NCBI GenBank assembly: GCA_002441525.1
Contig: DJWH01000067.1
Span: 42,718-106,717, forward strand
Direction: 5' to 3'
From: Acholeplasmataceae bacterium UBA6235
GTDB taxonomy: Bacteria; Bacillota_I; Bacilli_A; Acholeplasmatales; UBA5453
DNA: 64,000 nucleotides
Shown: in pieces, positions 18,246-27,038 of the stretch
How positions within the stretch are numbered: the stretch's first letter is position 1
Layout: the number at the start of each line of letters is the position of its first letter
The notes under the pieces: model-generated
Told to the model about the DNA's origin: nothing
Seen by the model: only the letters and a program-made list of their open reading frames with translations
The model's database searches: none
Program-made: the position numbers and the translations under genes

Positions 18246-19507
18246 TTAGCAAAGCAAAAGGGACCTATGATGTCCTACCAACCGAATCCTATAAATGGCA
18301 CACATTAGAAGAAAAAGCACGCCAAATCTGTGTTTTATTCGGTTACAAAGAAGTAAGAACACCGATTTTTGAATACCGTGAAGTATTTCATCGTCAAAAT
18401 GAACAATCCGACATGGTCACAAAAGAAACCTATAACTTCATGGACAAAGGTGATCGCGAATTGACCCTGAGACCTGAAGGTACAGCTGGTGTCATTCGCA
18501 GTTTTGTAGAAAACAAGTTATATGTTGAAAATCCACTCAATAAGCTCTATTATATCGGTCCTAACTTCCGCTATGAACGTCCTCAAAAAGGTCGTTTTAG
18601 ACAATTCTCACAATTTGGGGTGGAAGCGATTGGTTCTAATGACCCTGCACTCGATGCAGAAGTCATCGGATTAGCCTACGCATTCATCCAAAAATTGGGG
18701 TTAAAAGGGGTCAGAGTTCGTATCAATACGTTGGGTGATAACGAATCTCGTGCCGACTTCAAAGACGCTTTAAAGAAGCACTTTGAACCTCATGTCGATA
18801 CCCTATGTGATGACTGTAAATTACGCATTGAGAAGAATCCATTGCGCATATTGGACTGCAAAGTGGATCAACAACACCCGGCGGTACTCAAAGCACCAAC
18901 CACACAAGACTACTTAAACGACAGTTCAAAAGACTATTTCCAACAAGTATTGGCTTATTTAGACGCGGCCAATATCGATTATGAAATCGCTCCAAAATTG
19001 GTAAGAGGTTTGGACTACTATACCCATACCGTATTTGAAATCGAAGCCGATATCGAAGGTTTTGGTGCACAAAATGTCCTTGGTGGTGGTGGACGTTATC
19101 AATCATTGGTTAAAGAACTCGGTGGACCAGATTTACCTGGTATCGGATTCGCTTTTGGCATGGAACGCTTAATCATCGCTATGGAATCAGAAAACATCGC
19201 ATTTAATGAAGATAAAGTGAATGATATCTTCTTGATTGCAACAGACACAACAGCGCGTATTCAAGCCATCAAACTCTTATTTGAAGCAAGACAACAAGGG
19301 TTGGTTGCCGATATGGATTTCGTATCGACCTCATTCAAAGCCCAACTCAAATCCGGTTTAAAATCCAACGCGAAGTATTTGGGTATCATCGGTGAATCTG
19401 AGTTACAAAATAAAACCGTATCATTAAAAAACACCACAACACAACAACAGGAAGAAATACCAGTCAAGATTGCGATCCGTTCTGTCAAAAGCTGGTTAGG
19501 TAAATAA
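18242..19507 (+). CDS. hisS: Histidyl-tRNA synthetase
   Basis: A 421-residue class II synthetase charging tRNA-His. N-terminal KAKGTYDVLP, motif 2 in NFRYERPQKGRFRQFSQF, the HisA motif LVRGLDYYTHTVFE and motif 3 GIGFAFGMERL are all present. I start at 18242 (MISKAKG) because GGAGG sits upstream of that ATG; the ATG at 18224 contains this site. It overlaps the GNAT by four bases and is followed by aspS after one base, all under the T-box at 17485. Confidence 0.96.
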   Translation: MISKAKGTYDVLPTESYKWHTLEEKARQICVLFGYKEVRTPIFEYREVFHRQNEQSDMVTKETYNFMDKGDRELTLRPEGTAGVIRSFVENKLYVENPLNKLYYIGPNFRYERPQKGRFRQFSQFGVEAIGSNDPALDAEVIGLAYAFIQKLGLKGVRVRINTLGDNESRADFKDALKKHFEPHVDTLCDDCKLRIEKNPLRILDCKVDQQHPAVLKAPTTQDYLNDSSKDYFQQVLAYLDAANIDYEIAPKLVRGLDYYTHTVFEIEADIEGFGAQNVLGGGGRYQSLVKELGGPDLPGIGFAFGMERLIIAMESENIAFNEDKVNDIFLIATDTTARIQAIKLLFEARQQGLVADMDFVSTSFKAQLKSGLKSNAKYLGIIGESELQNKTVSLKNTTTQQQEEIPVKIAIRSVKSWLGK

Positions 19508-19508
19508 T

Positions 19509-21233
19509 ATGGCTTATACACATCATAACAATGAATTAAATTTAGCCCACCTCGGACAAACCGTACGTCTTAAAGGTTGGGTCGCTAGAAAACGCAACTT
19601 AGGCGGTTTGATTTTTATTGACCTTCGTGACCGTTTCGGAATCACGCAGCTCTTGGTTCAACCAGGTCACCCATCGTATGAACTCGCAAGTACACTGAAG
19701 AGTGAATATGTGATCGCAATCACCGGTGTTGTCATTGAACGTGAATCGAAAAACCCGAATATGGCAACAGGTGACATCGAAGTCAACATCGAAGAACTGG
19801 TGGTTTTAAACACCGCTGAAACACCACCTATTGGTATTTCAAATGAAGATACCGCTTTAGAAGATACCCGTCTAAAATACCGTTATTTGGACTTAAGACG
19901 TCCTGTCATGCAAAACTTCATGATTAAACGCGCTCAGATCACACAAGCAGTACGTGAAGCCCTTTTATTAGAAGGATTCAATGAGTTTGAAACCCCAATT
20001 TTAGGTAAATCAACCCCAGAAGGTGCGAGAGACTTCTTGGTGCCATCCCGTTTGTACGCAGGCGAATTTTACGCATTACCACAATCCCCACAAATCTATA
20101 AGCAATTATATATGGTGGCTGGATTTGAAAAGTATTTCCAAATTGCACGTTGTTTTAGAGATGAAGATTTACGCGCAGACCGTCAATTGGAATTCACCCA
20201 AGTGGATATCGAAACCTCATTCTTAACTGAATTAGAAATCCAATCGATGATTGAACGCGTATTGGCTCATACGTTTAAGAAAGTACTCAATGTAGAGATT
20301 AAACTACCGATTGAACGCATGCCTTTTGACCGCGCCATGTCTCTATATGGTTCAGATAAACCGGATTTACGCTTTGGGTTATTATTGAAAGACTTAAATC
20401 CACTATTCGATCATTATGCCATCCCATTTTTAGCAAACAAATCCATTCGTGGCTTTGTGGTGCCAAATGGTGCGCATTTATCTCGTAAAGAACTCGACGC
20501 TTTTACAACCACTGTGAAGAAGAACCACGGGGATGCTTTAGCATTCTTAAAGGTATCAAACCATGAATTATCTGGTTCCCTGTTAAAAAATATTACGGAC
20601 CCTAAGCAATTCATCGAATCGGCTGGTTTGGTTGAAAATGACTTATTATTGGTCATTGCCGGTAAGGACTTCGAATCGGCATCCAAAGCCGCTGGTGCGC
20701 TTAGAAAAGAACTTGGTGACTACTTGAAGTTAGCGAGTGATGATGATTATCGTTTCGTATGGATCGTTGATTGGCCTTTATTTGATGTCAATGAAGATGG
20801 TTCGCTCACTGCAGCCCATCACCCATTCACTTCCCCTAAAGAAGCCGATAAACCATTACTATTTTCCAACCCACAAGCTTGTCGTGCACAAGCCTATGAC
20901 ATTGTTTTAAACGGTTATGAATTGGGTGGTGGGTCGGTTCGTATCCATGAATCACATATCCAACAACAAATGTTTGAGGCCATCGGCCTATCTAAAGAAG
21001 TCATTGAAGAACGTTTTGGATTCTTGGTCGGAGCCCTCAAGTATGGTACCCCACCTCATGGCGGACTCGCATTGGGTCTGGACCGTTTGGTCATGTTGAT
21101 GACCAACACCAAAAACATCAAAGACGTCATCGCATTCCCTAAAACACAAAGTGCGAGAGACTTGATGATGCAAGCCCCATCGAGTGTCGCAGATGCACAA
21201 CTAGAAGAACTCAATTTAATCATCAAAAAATAA
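19509..21233 (+). CDS. aspS: Aspartyl-tRNA synthetase
   Basis: A 574-residue bacterial-type AspRS. It has an N-terminal OB-fold anticodon-binding domain (VRLKGWVARKRNLGGLIFIDLRD begins near residue 17), catalytic motif 2 with FRDEDLRADRQ, the bacterial GAD insertion at about residues 300-410, and motif 3 GLALGLDRLVML. Whether it is discriminating or also charges tRNA-Asn cannot be settled by eye. It is the last gene of the T-box operon, and a candidate Asp specifier in the leader fits it. Confidence 0.96.
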   Translation: MAYTHHNNELNLAHLGQTVRLKGWVARKRNLGGLIFIDLRDRFGITQLLVQPGHPSYELASTLKSEYVIAITGVVIERESKNPNMATGDIEVNIEELVVLNTAETPPIGISNEDTALEDTRLKYRYLDLRRPVMQNFMIKRAQITQAVREALLLEGFNEFETPILGKSTPEGARDFLVPSRLYAGEFYALPQSPQIYKQLYMVAGFEKYFQIARCFRDEDLRADRQLEFTQVDIETSFLTELEIQSMIERVLAHTFKKVLNVEIKLPIERMPFDRAMSLYGSDKPDLRFGLLLKDLNPLFDHYAIPFLANKSIRGFVVPNGAHLSRKELDAFTTTVKKNHGDALAFLKVSNHELSGSLLKNITDPKQFIESAGLVENDLLLVIAGKDFESASKAAGALRKELGDYLKLASDDDYRFVWIVDWPLFDVNEDGSLTAAHHPFTSPKEADKPLLFSNPQACRAQAYDIVLNGYELGGGSVRIHESHIQQQMFEAIGLSKEVIEERFGFLVGALKYGTPPHGGLALGLDRLVMLMTNTKNIKDVIAFPKTQSARDLMMQAPSSVADAQLEELNLIIKK

Positions 21234-21258
21234 AGACGAGCAATCGTCTTTATCTTTT
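21231..21258. terminator. Bidirectional terminator between aspS and the RsgI-like lipoprotein
   Basis: TAAAGACGA (21231-21239) and TCGTCTTTA (21244-21252) pair around GCAA. TCTTTTTT follows on the plus strand and an A run lies on the other side, giving a T run on the minus strand. The aspS stop is within the stem. Confidence 0.85.
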
Positions 21259-21273
21259 TTAAAATGGCTTCAT

Positions 21274-22644
21274 TTAGCCGTTATTTTGTTGTGTTTGTTG
21301 TCTTACCATATGTTCATAGCGGAATTCAAGTCTGGCTTGAACATTGATTTGTGCCATTTGAAGTCTGAATTGGTTGAGGACTTGATTGTATTGTAAAAGG
21401 GTTGCTTGAAGTTGGAGATTCAATTCACCTAAGAACAATTCTTCAAACGCTGCTAAATCGACTTGGTGTTCTAAGAATAATTGGCGATAGGTTTCGCGAA
21501 TGGTTCGATAATCATCCATGAAGTTTTCTAAAAGCAGGATTTCAAGTTCACCATTTTGATAGAAGAACAAATACTCATGCGGAATGTTTTCTGCATCCAC
21601 ATACGCTTTAACCATTTGATCTAGTTCAGCTTTGGTAGACATGAAGTTCATGAAGATGGTTTGGGCTTGGGTTCTAAGGTTCGCGCGTTCTTGGCGATTA
21701 CCATTGAATTCTTCATACAATGCTTTTAGTTCCGCTTTATAACCAATCAATAATTCATTTTTGGCTTGGATAGTTGCATCCGCATCGATTTTAGCTTGAA
21801 TAGAAGTTTCATAGGCGTCAGCACTAGGAATTTCAATCGCTTCGATGGCATCGACATATGCTCCATATAGCGCGACTAAAGCTTGAGCATCCAAATCTGA
21901 ATCCGCCAATAATGCATCAAATCCAGATGGGTTTGTTATCAACATTAGATTGGCTTGGGTTTCAATATAGGATACACGTAAGAAGTGGAAAGCGGCTTTC
22001 GCATTCGCTCTAAGTTGTAGATATGCAAGTCTAACGTGATCAGTTGCGAAATCGTTCAATGCTTCACGATTTTCATTGATGATGTTTAATAATTCACGAA
22101 CACTCATATTGACAGCTACTTCATAAGTTAAATCGACATCTAAAGCCATCGCCGCTTTGATGATGCGATATTTACCGACTGAGATACCAAGTGCTTCCGC
22201 TTGATCGATGTCTTCTTGGGTGATGCCTGCATTACCATCCACCACATTAACAGTCATATTTTTGGACTCTAAGTGGGCTTGAATACGGCTGCGTATATTG
22301 GCTTGGATGCGGCTCATACGATTAGCATCATCGGTTTCAGTCGTGACAACAACCGCGTTTTCCATACCCGCTTTTAAATAGCCATATTGTCTGGCCAATT
22401 CCGTGATATCGACGACGACATCAGCCGCCACTTTACCTGTAAAATCGGTATCTAATAATAACGTTTGTGCATCGTCATTGAGCGGTGTTACGCGTTCAAC
22501 ACGACCTCTGGCATTGGTTGTGATTTCAACGCTTGGGTTGATATCGACCGTAATTCTCGCATTCGCTGCGTTCACCGATTCGGTGCAGGCAGCGAGGATT
22601 GTAATCATTAATAAGGCTACAGTAATGGCAAATAGTTTTCTCAT
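21274..22644 (-). CDS. Lipoprotein with RsgI-like ectodomain
   Basis: A 456-residue lipoprotein with signal peptide and lipobox LAAC. Residues about 30-195 carry the RsgI-type extracytoplasmic domain: ITVDINPSVEITTNARGRV, then PLNDDAQTLL, and a closing GISVGKYRIIKAAM. The rest is long, charged and probably alpha-helical (about 200-450). It is clearly paralogous to the ectodomain of the membrane protein encoded 4 bases upstream, but it lacks a cytosolic segment and so cannot itself hold a sigma factor. It may compete with or modulate the anti-sigma factor outside the membrane. AAAGGAGC precedes the start. Confidence 0.75.
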   Translation of the reverse strand: MRKLFAITVALLMITILAACTESVNAANARITVDINPSVEITTNARGRVERVTPLNDDAQTLLLDTDFTGKVAADVVVDITELARQYGYLKAGMENAVVVTTETDDANRMSRIQANIRSRIQAHLESKNMTVNVVDGNAGITQEDIDQAEALGISVGKYRIIKAAMALDVDLTYEVAVNMSVRELLNIINENREALNDFATDHVRLAYLQLRANAKAAFHFLRVSYIETQANLMLITNPSGFDALLADSDLDAQALVALYGAYVDAIEAIEIPSADAYETSIQAKIDADATIQAKNELLIGYKAELKALYEEFNGNRQERANLRTQAQTIFMNFMSTKAELDQMVKAYVDAENIPHEYLFFYQNGELEILLLENFMDDYRTIRETYRQLFLEHQVDLAAFEELFLGELNLQLQATLLQYNQVLNQFRLQMAQINVQARLEFRYEHMVRQQTQQNNG

Positions 22645-22648
22645 GATG

Positions 22649-23968
22649 TTATTGCTCCTTTTGTTGGTAATTTTGTAAAATTGTTTGAATATATGGGGAT
22701 GATTTTAGGGATTCAGTGACCTGATTCGAATTGTAATAAACCATGAATTCTTGGTAAGCTTCATCCAAAATACGACCATAAGCATTCCCTGATCCAGCAG
22801 AAGGCTGGTTAAGTATGGTGTCTAATCTTTTCGCACTAGCCAAGAACAATTGATCATACAATGAAGCATCTAAGTACAATTCAACTGAAGTTAGGACTTG
22901 CATGGCATGGGCTGGTGCTTGCCATTCATTCAATTGACTTAAATTGGCATGTGTATCGACCAAATGGGTGTATAATCCACGTACACTTAGCTCGAATAAC
23001 GTGTCTACTTGTTGTTTTAAATAGGCTTCATAAGCATCTATTTTGGATTCAAGCACCAATAATTTTTGATATTTCACGCTTGGCAACAATGGAATGGTTG
23101 CGTTTGGAAAGTATTCTGTTGAGAATGTTGCATAGGCTTGATTGAACTGTACAAGGTTTGAATCATACAATCCTTTTAAGTTATCAATGGCTGCTCTTAG
23201 GTTCTCTATATACGTATCCACTTCGAGTAACAACGATGCTTTTTGATCATCGAGATTTCGTTTTAATGCTTCGAGTTGCGTTTTAAGTGCATCGATTTCT
23301 GTTGCCACAAAGCCGCGTCTGATTTCATTCAATCTTGGAATATCATAGGATAGAAGTGTATCTAAGCTATAGGATGGATCGATGGCGATGATGGCTTTAA
23401 TCAAAGCGAGTTTTCGAGGTGTGATATTGAGCGATTTGGCTTCTGCAATCAAGGCTTCAGTCACTTGGATCATTTGAATTCTGGATTGAAAACGCGCTTG
23501 AATACGCTCATTTAGTTTGTTTTCAATCGTTGATTTCTCGTTGTAGGCGTTGACGTTTACCACAGAAGCATCTGTGACATAACCCAACACAGTGGCTTGT
23601 GTAATGACTGCTTCAATGGCGTCATTCACGGATAAGCTGGTCAAAACCATGTTTTCAATGACCACTTCACCATCCAAATTGAGGGCACGATAGGACGTGA
23701 CTTCATCGTTCTCATCCAACGTAAACTCGATAGATGGGTTGATGTCAACCGTCACAATCGATGGGGTCGTAGGGTTTTGTCTAAATAAGGTGATACCAAC
23801 CAAAACCAATAATAGAAGTCCAACTGTCATGGCAAGTTTTGGATGCCAGTGGATAACGCTCGATTTATGCTTTTCTTGTCTAGGGATTTGGGATAAAATA
23901 CGTGCTTTATCCAGTTCAATGGTCTTTCCTTCGGCTTTTAATTGTTCAATTAAAGATTTATTTGTCAT
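22649..23968 (-). CDS. Probable transmembrane anti-sigma factor with RsgI-like ectodomain
   Basis: A 439-residue single-pass protein. A cytosolic segment of about 45 residues (LIEQLKAEGKTIELDKARIL) is followed by a membrane span near 47-63 (LAMTVGLLLLVLVGITLF). The outer domain, from about residue 72, contains VTVDINPSIEFTLDENDEV and LNITPRKLALIKAI, the RsgI middle-domain pattern, and then a helical region. It starts inside the sigma-factor gene (11-base overlap, GGAGGT upstream), the usual sigma/anti-sigma arrangement. The cytosolic part is not an obvious zinc-binding anti-sigma domain, nor a clear RsgI N-domain, so sigma binding is inferred from context. Confidence 0.75.
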   Translation of the reverse strand: MTNKSLIEQLKAEGKTIELDKARILSQIPRQEKHKSSVIHWHPKLAMTVGLLLLVLVGITLFRQNPTTPSIVTVDINPSIEFTLDENDEVTSYRALNLDGEVVIENMVLTSLSVNDAIEAVITQATVLGYVTDASVVNVNAYNEKSTIENKLNERIQARFQSRIQMIQVTEALIAEAKSLNITPRKLALIKAIIAIDPSYSLDTLLSYDIPRLNEIRRGFVATEIDALKTQLEALKRNLDDQKASLLLEVDTYIENLRAAIDNLKGLYDSNLVQFNQAYATFSTEYFPNATIPLLPSVKYQKLLVLESKIDAYEAYLKQQVDTLFELSVRGLYTHLVDTHANLSQLNEWQAPAHAMQVLTSVELYLDASLYDQLFLASAKRLDTILNQPSAGSGNAYGRILDEAYQEFMVYYNSNQVTESLKSSPYIQTILQNYQQKEQ

Positions 23969-24485
23969 GATTGGTACCTCCTTCCAGCTGGTGCTTTAAT
24001 TTTTCAAGTGCCACATTGAGTTTAAATGTCACACCTGAGGTCGATAAATTCAGTGTTTTCGCAACTGTTTGTCTCGTTTTTCCTTCAACAACACAATGCA
24101 TCACAATATAGAATTCATCTTCATCCAATACTTGGGCCGCTAAATCCATGAGCGGTGTTTCTGTGTCTTCTTGGGTGGGTTGATTGAGTGTTTCCACATC
24201 CACGAGTGTTTCTCTCGATTGTTTGTGGTAATGATTGATGGCTTCATTTTTAGCAATGCGCATGATCCATGATTTGGGTTGGTCATCCTGATAAGATGCA
24301 CGGTTTTGATAGATTTTCATGTAGACGTCTTGCATGATTTCTTCAGCAACCGCTGTCCGTTTCACGATTTGGTAGATTTGATAGAACACCATACGGTTGG
24401 TTATATCGTAAATCACATCCATCGCGTCACTCTGACCATTTTTTAACTGTTTCATGGCTTGTTTCAATTTAATTTGATCAAACAT
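23958..24485 (-). CDS. ECF-type RNA polymerase sigma factor
   Basis: A 175-residue sigma-70 family protein with region 2 (VKRTAVAEEIMQDVYMKIYQN, then PKSWIMRIAKNEAINHYHK, the core-binding and -10 region) and region 4 (QTVAKTLNLSTSGVTFKLNVALEKLK, a helix-turn-helix for -35 recognition). There is no region 1 or 3, as in ECF factors. I start at the ATG whose complement is 24483-24485, with GGGAGTG upstream; the longer open frame has no ribosome site. It is the first gene of a three-gene operon with two RsgI-like proteins, implying a signal sensed outside the membrane. Confidence 0.88.
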   Translation of the reverse strand: MFDQIKLKQAMKQLKNGQSDAMDVIYDITNRMVFYQIYQIVKRTAVAEEIMQDVYMKIYQNRASYQDDQPKSWIMRIAKNEAINHYHKQSRETLVDVETLNQPTQEDTETPLMDLAAQVLDEDEFYIVMHCVVEGKTRQTVAKTLNLSTSGVTFKLNVALEKLKHQLEGGTNHDK

Positions 24486-24569
24486 ATGACCACTCCCAAC
24501 ATCCCTGACACCTATATAACAAATAACTTGTATGGTTTCGCCAGTAAAAAGTAAAAAATCTTTAATTCC

Positions 24570-24596
24570 ATTATACGCCAACTGATGATAAGACAA
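24570..24596 (-). promoter_or_regulatory. Candidate promoter of the sigma/anti-sigma operon
   Basis: Minus strand TTGTCT (24591-24596), 15 bases, TATAAT (24570-24575). Closer to the gene, the minus strand also reads GAAACC then about 15 bases then TATATAGG, which resembles an ECF-type (GAAAC) promoter and may be autoregulated. Both are by eye. Confidence 0.4.
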
Positions 24597-24724
24597 AATT
24601 TGATTTGGACCATTCTACAAAAAAAATCCCATAATTATGGATACATCATCAAATAATGGGTTGTTTACTAGTCAAAATGACCAATTTAAGGTATGATATT
24701 TATAAAGCATTTGGAGGTAATCAC

Positions 24725-25231
24725 ATGAAAAGAATCATTTTAGCTGGTGGCTGTTTTTGGGGCGTTCAAGCCTATTTTAGAGATGTCAAAGGGGTTAAAC
24801 ATACCGAAGTTGGCTATGCCAATGGAAACAAAGAGAACCCAACCTACAAAGAAGTATGTAACGGGGTTGCGACACACGCCGAAGTAACATTGGTTGAATA
24901 CGATGAAACCGTGGTTCAATTACCAACCCTATTGGAACACTTTTTTAGAATCATCAATCCTTATACCCTAAATCGTCAAGGCCATGATGTTGGTGTTCAG
25001 TACCGCTCAGGGGTGTACTTTGAATCCGAAGAAGACGCTCAGGTTGCCCGTCAATTCATCGCTTCAAGACAAGCATTATCGGAACGCAAGTTTGCGGTTG
25101 TTGTTGAACCATTAAAAAACTATTATATCGCCGAAGAATATCATCAAGATTATTTGATTAAGAATCCAAACGGGTATTGTCATGTGAATCTTGGTTTATT
25201 AAAAGAGGATGAGAAAAATGAAAAGAACTGA
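24725..25231 (+). CDS. msrA: Peptide methionine sulfoxide reductase A
   Basis: A 168-residue repair enzyme reducing methionine S-sulfoxide. The catalytic motif GGCFWG holds Cys10, and EVGYANG, YFRVxN-like FFRIINP and AEEYHQDYL are typical of MsrA. I start at 24725 because TTTGGAGG stands just upstream; the open frame extends 23 codons further without a ribosome site. It overlaps the next gene by 14 bases. Confidence 0.95.
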   Translation: MKRIILAGGCFWGVQAYFRDVKGVKHTEVGYANGNKENPTYKEVCNGVATHAEVTLVEYDETVVQLPTLLEHFFRIINPYTLNRQGHDVGVQYRSGVYFESEEDAQVARQFIASRQALSERKFAVVVEPLKNYYIAEEYHQDYLIKNPNGYCHVNLGLLKEDEKNEKN

Positions 25232-25688
25232 TTACATTTCTTGGGATCAGTATTTCATGGGGGTTGCTTCTCTGTCAGCGCTTCGCTCAAAGGACCCAAG
25301 CACACAAGTTGGTGCATGCATCATCAATCCCGATAAACGCATCATCGGTATTGGCTATAATGGCTTACCACAGGTCTTATCGGACGATGAATTCCCTTGG
25401 ACCAAAGAGGGCGACCTACAAGACACCAAATACCCGTATGTCGTTCACGCGGAAGCGAATGCCATTCTAAATGCCACACAATCCCTCAAAAATGGGGTAT
25501 GTTATGTGACTTTATTCCCTTGTCACGAATGTGCTAAACTATTGATTCAAAGTGGAATTAAAGAATTGGTTTATCAAGAAAATAAATATGAAGATACCCC
25601 ATCGAATCAAGCATCGATGCGGATGTTTACAGCTGCAGGTGTTAAAATTCGACAATTTCATTTGGGTCATCTCGAGATTAAAAAATGA
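25218..25688 (+). CDS. Deoxycytidylate (dCMP) deaminase
   Basis: A 156-residue zinc enzyme making dUMP from dCMP, related to ComEB. The zinc site is HAEANAIL (His78, catalytic Glu80) and PCHEC (Cys102, Cys105). SKDPSTQVGACIINPDKRI and YNGLP are family text. The start at 25218 follows AGAGG by nine bases; the ATG at 25209 is too close to that site. It overlaps the next gene by ATGA. Confidence 0.93.
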   Translation: MKRTDYISWDQYFMGVASLSALRSKDPSTQVGACIINPDKRIIGIGYNGLPQVLSDDEFPWTKEGDLQDTKYPYVVHAEANAILNATQSLKNGVCYVTLFPCHECAKLLIQSGIKELVYQENKYEDTPSNQASMRMFTAAGVKIRQFHLGHLEIKK

Positions 25689-26680
25689 AATGGATGATTA
25701 AACACAAATGGATTAGCCTAGTCATATTGCTTGTCTATGCCAGTTTAGCCATTATATTCACGTATCGAATGGATGATTATACCTTAACCCTCAAAGGTGA
25801 CTTGACGCCAGTTAAAACCACATTGTTAGATTCTGAAGATGATCATTTCTATACCATTTACGTGGTCAGTATGGATCGTCCAACCTTATTTCAATATTGG
25901 ATTGGCACACTCACCGATTCAATCGATGTTTCCAGGTTACCTGAAGCCTATCGTGGGATGAGTGCGATGACACAATACAAAATGGGTCAAATCGCAGAAG
26001 AAATCAGCTACCAATACGCAACCATCCAGGCTTATACCAAAGCCAACTTGGTTGATCCGTCCATTCAAATCGAATATGATCTGCTTGGATACATGGTCAG
26101 TTATGTTGAATTGGAACAAACAGGCATCGAATTGGGGGATCTTTTGGTAGAAGTTGAAGGGCTAAATTATGCAGATTTACCTCAAAACGCCTTTTTTGGA
26201 TACTTTTCGAATCAAAACACAGTCGAAGTGGTTGTCATTCGAGAAGGTAATCCGATTGAGCTCACATTAAATAAATTAACCTCTATTGACCGTTATGGGA
26301 TTCGTTTAGAACCATATTATGATATCGAAACCACACCGAATCTCGAAACAACCTATGGCAATGATTTTATTGGTGGTCCATCAGGTGGTATGATACAAAC
26401 CCTCGATATATATATGAAACTACTCAATATTGATTTGAAGGATTTGAAGATTGCCGGCACAGGTACCATTGAGATGGATGGTACCATCGGTGAAATTGGT
26501 GGCATTGAACAAAAAATATGGACAGCTAATGATCATGATATCGATATTTTCTTGTGTGCAGCGGCCAATTACGACGCAGCTCTAGCCATTTATGAAACAT
26601 TAGATCATCCTGGTTTTAATTTGATCAAGGTAGGTGACATCGATGAAGCGATTCAAAGCATTATGGATAGACTATCTTGA
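25685..26680 (+). CDS. Membrane-anchored PDZ/Lon-type serine protease (SepM/YlbL-like)
   Basis: A 331-residue protein with one N-terminal membrane span (about 10-27), a degenerate PDZ domain near 125-205 (GIELGDLLVEVEG), and a C-terminal Lon-type proteolytic domain. The Ser-Lys dyad is Ser233 in GGPSGGM and Lys277 in GGIEQK. The catalytic part would face outside. SepM-type enzymes trim peptide signals or clear misfolded membrane proteins; the substrate here is unknown. Co-translated with dCMP deaminase upstream. Confidence 0.88.
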   Translation: MKWMIKHKWISLVILLVYASLAIIFTYRMDDYTLTLKGDLTPVKTTLLDSEDDHFYTIYVVSMDRPTLFQYWIGTLTDSIDVSRLPEAYRGMSAMTQYKMGQIAEEISYQYATIQAYTKANLVDPSIQIEYDLLGYMVSYVELEQTGIELGDLLVEVEGLNYADLPQNAFFGYFSNQNTVEVVVIREGNPIELTLNKLTSIDRYGIRLEPYYDIETTPNLETTYGNDFIGGPSGGMIQTLDIYMKLLNIDLKDLKIAGTGTIEMDGTIGEIGGIEQKIWTANDHDIDIFLCAAANYDAALAIYETLDHPGFNLIKVGDIDEAIQSIMDRLS

Positions 26681-27038
26681 CGGCAGAAAGAACTATCGGA
26701 ACATTAAAAAGCAATGGACATGGAAACAGTCACTAATTTACTCCCTAAACACTGTAGGTATGGCCTTATGGATCATGATTATTCCAGTGCTTTTGGTCAT
26801 CAATTTGTTGATGTTCGTGACTTACATGAAGGTTTGGATTGTCTATGGTGCACTCATTGGTTATGGGTTCATCCACCTTGTTTATTTATTTGAAACGAAT
26901 GCAATAAAAGACTATTCAAATGACCTTGAATTTGTTAAAATAAGAAGGCTATTCAAACTGTATACTTATGTCATGGGTACTTTTTGGTTTGGATTGGTTT
27001 ATACCTTATACATGATTTTTGGAGGTTATATCGTATGA
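26643..27038 (+). CDS. Small membrane protein of unknown function
   Basis: A 131-residue protein with a basic N-terminal stretch (about 1-28) and three likely membrane spans (about 32-60, 66-85 and 108-128). I do not recognise the family. I start at 26643, with GGTGA just upstream and 38 bases of overlap with the protease gene; the GTG at 26634 is a weaker option. It overlaps lspA by ATGA. The position between a membrane protease and the lipoprotein signal peptidase suggests an envelope role, but nothing in the sequence shows it. Confidence 0.65.
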   Translation: MKRFKALWIDYLDGRKNYRNIKKQWTWKQSLIYSLNTVGMALWIMIIPVLLVINLLMFVTYMKVWIVYGALIGYGFIHLVYLFETNAIKDYSNDLEFVKIRRLFKLYTYVMGTFWFGLVYTLYMIFGGYIV

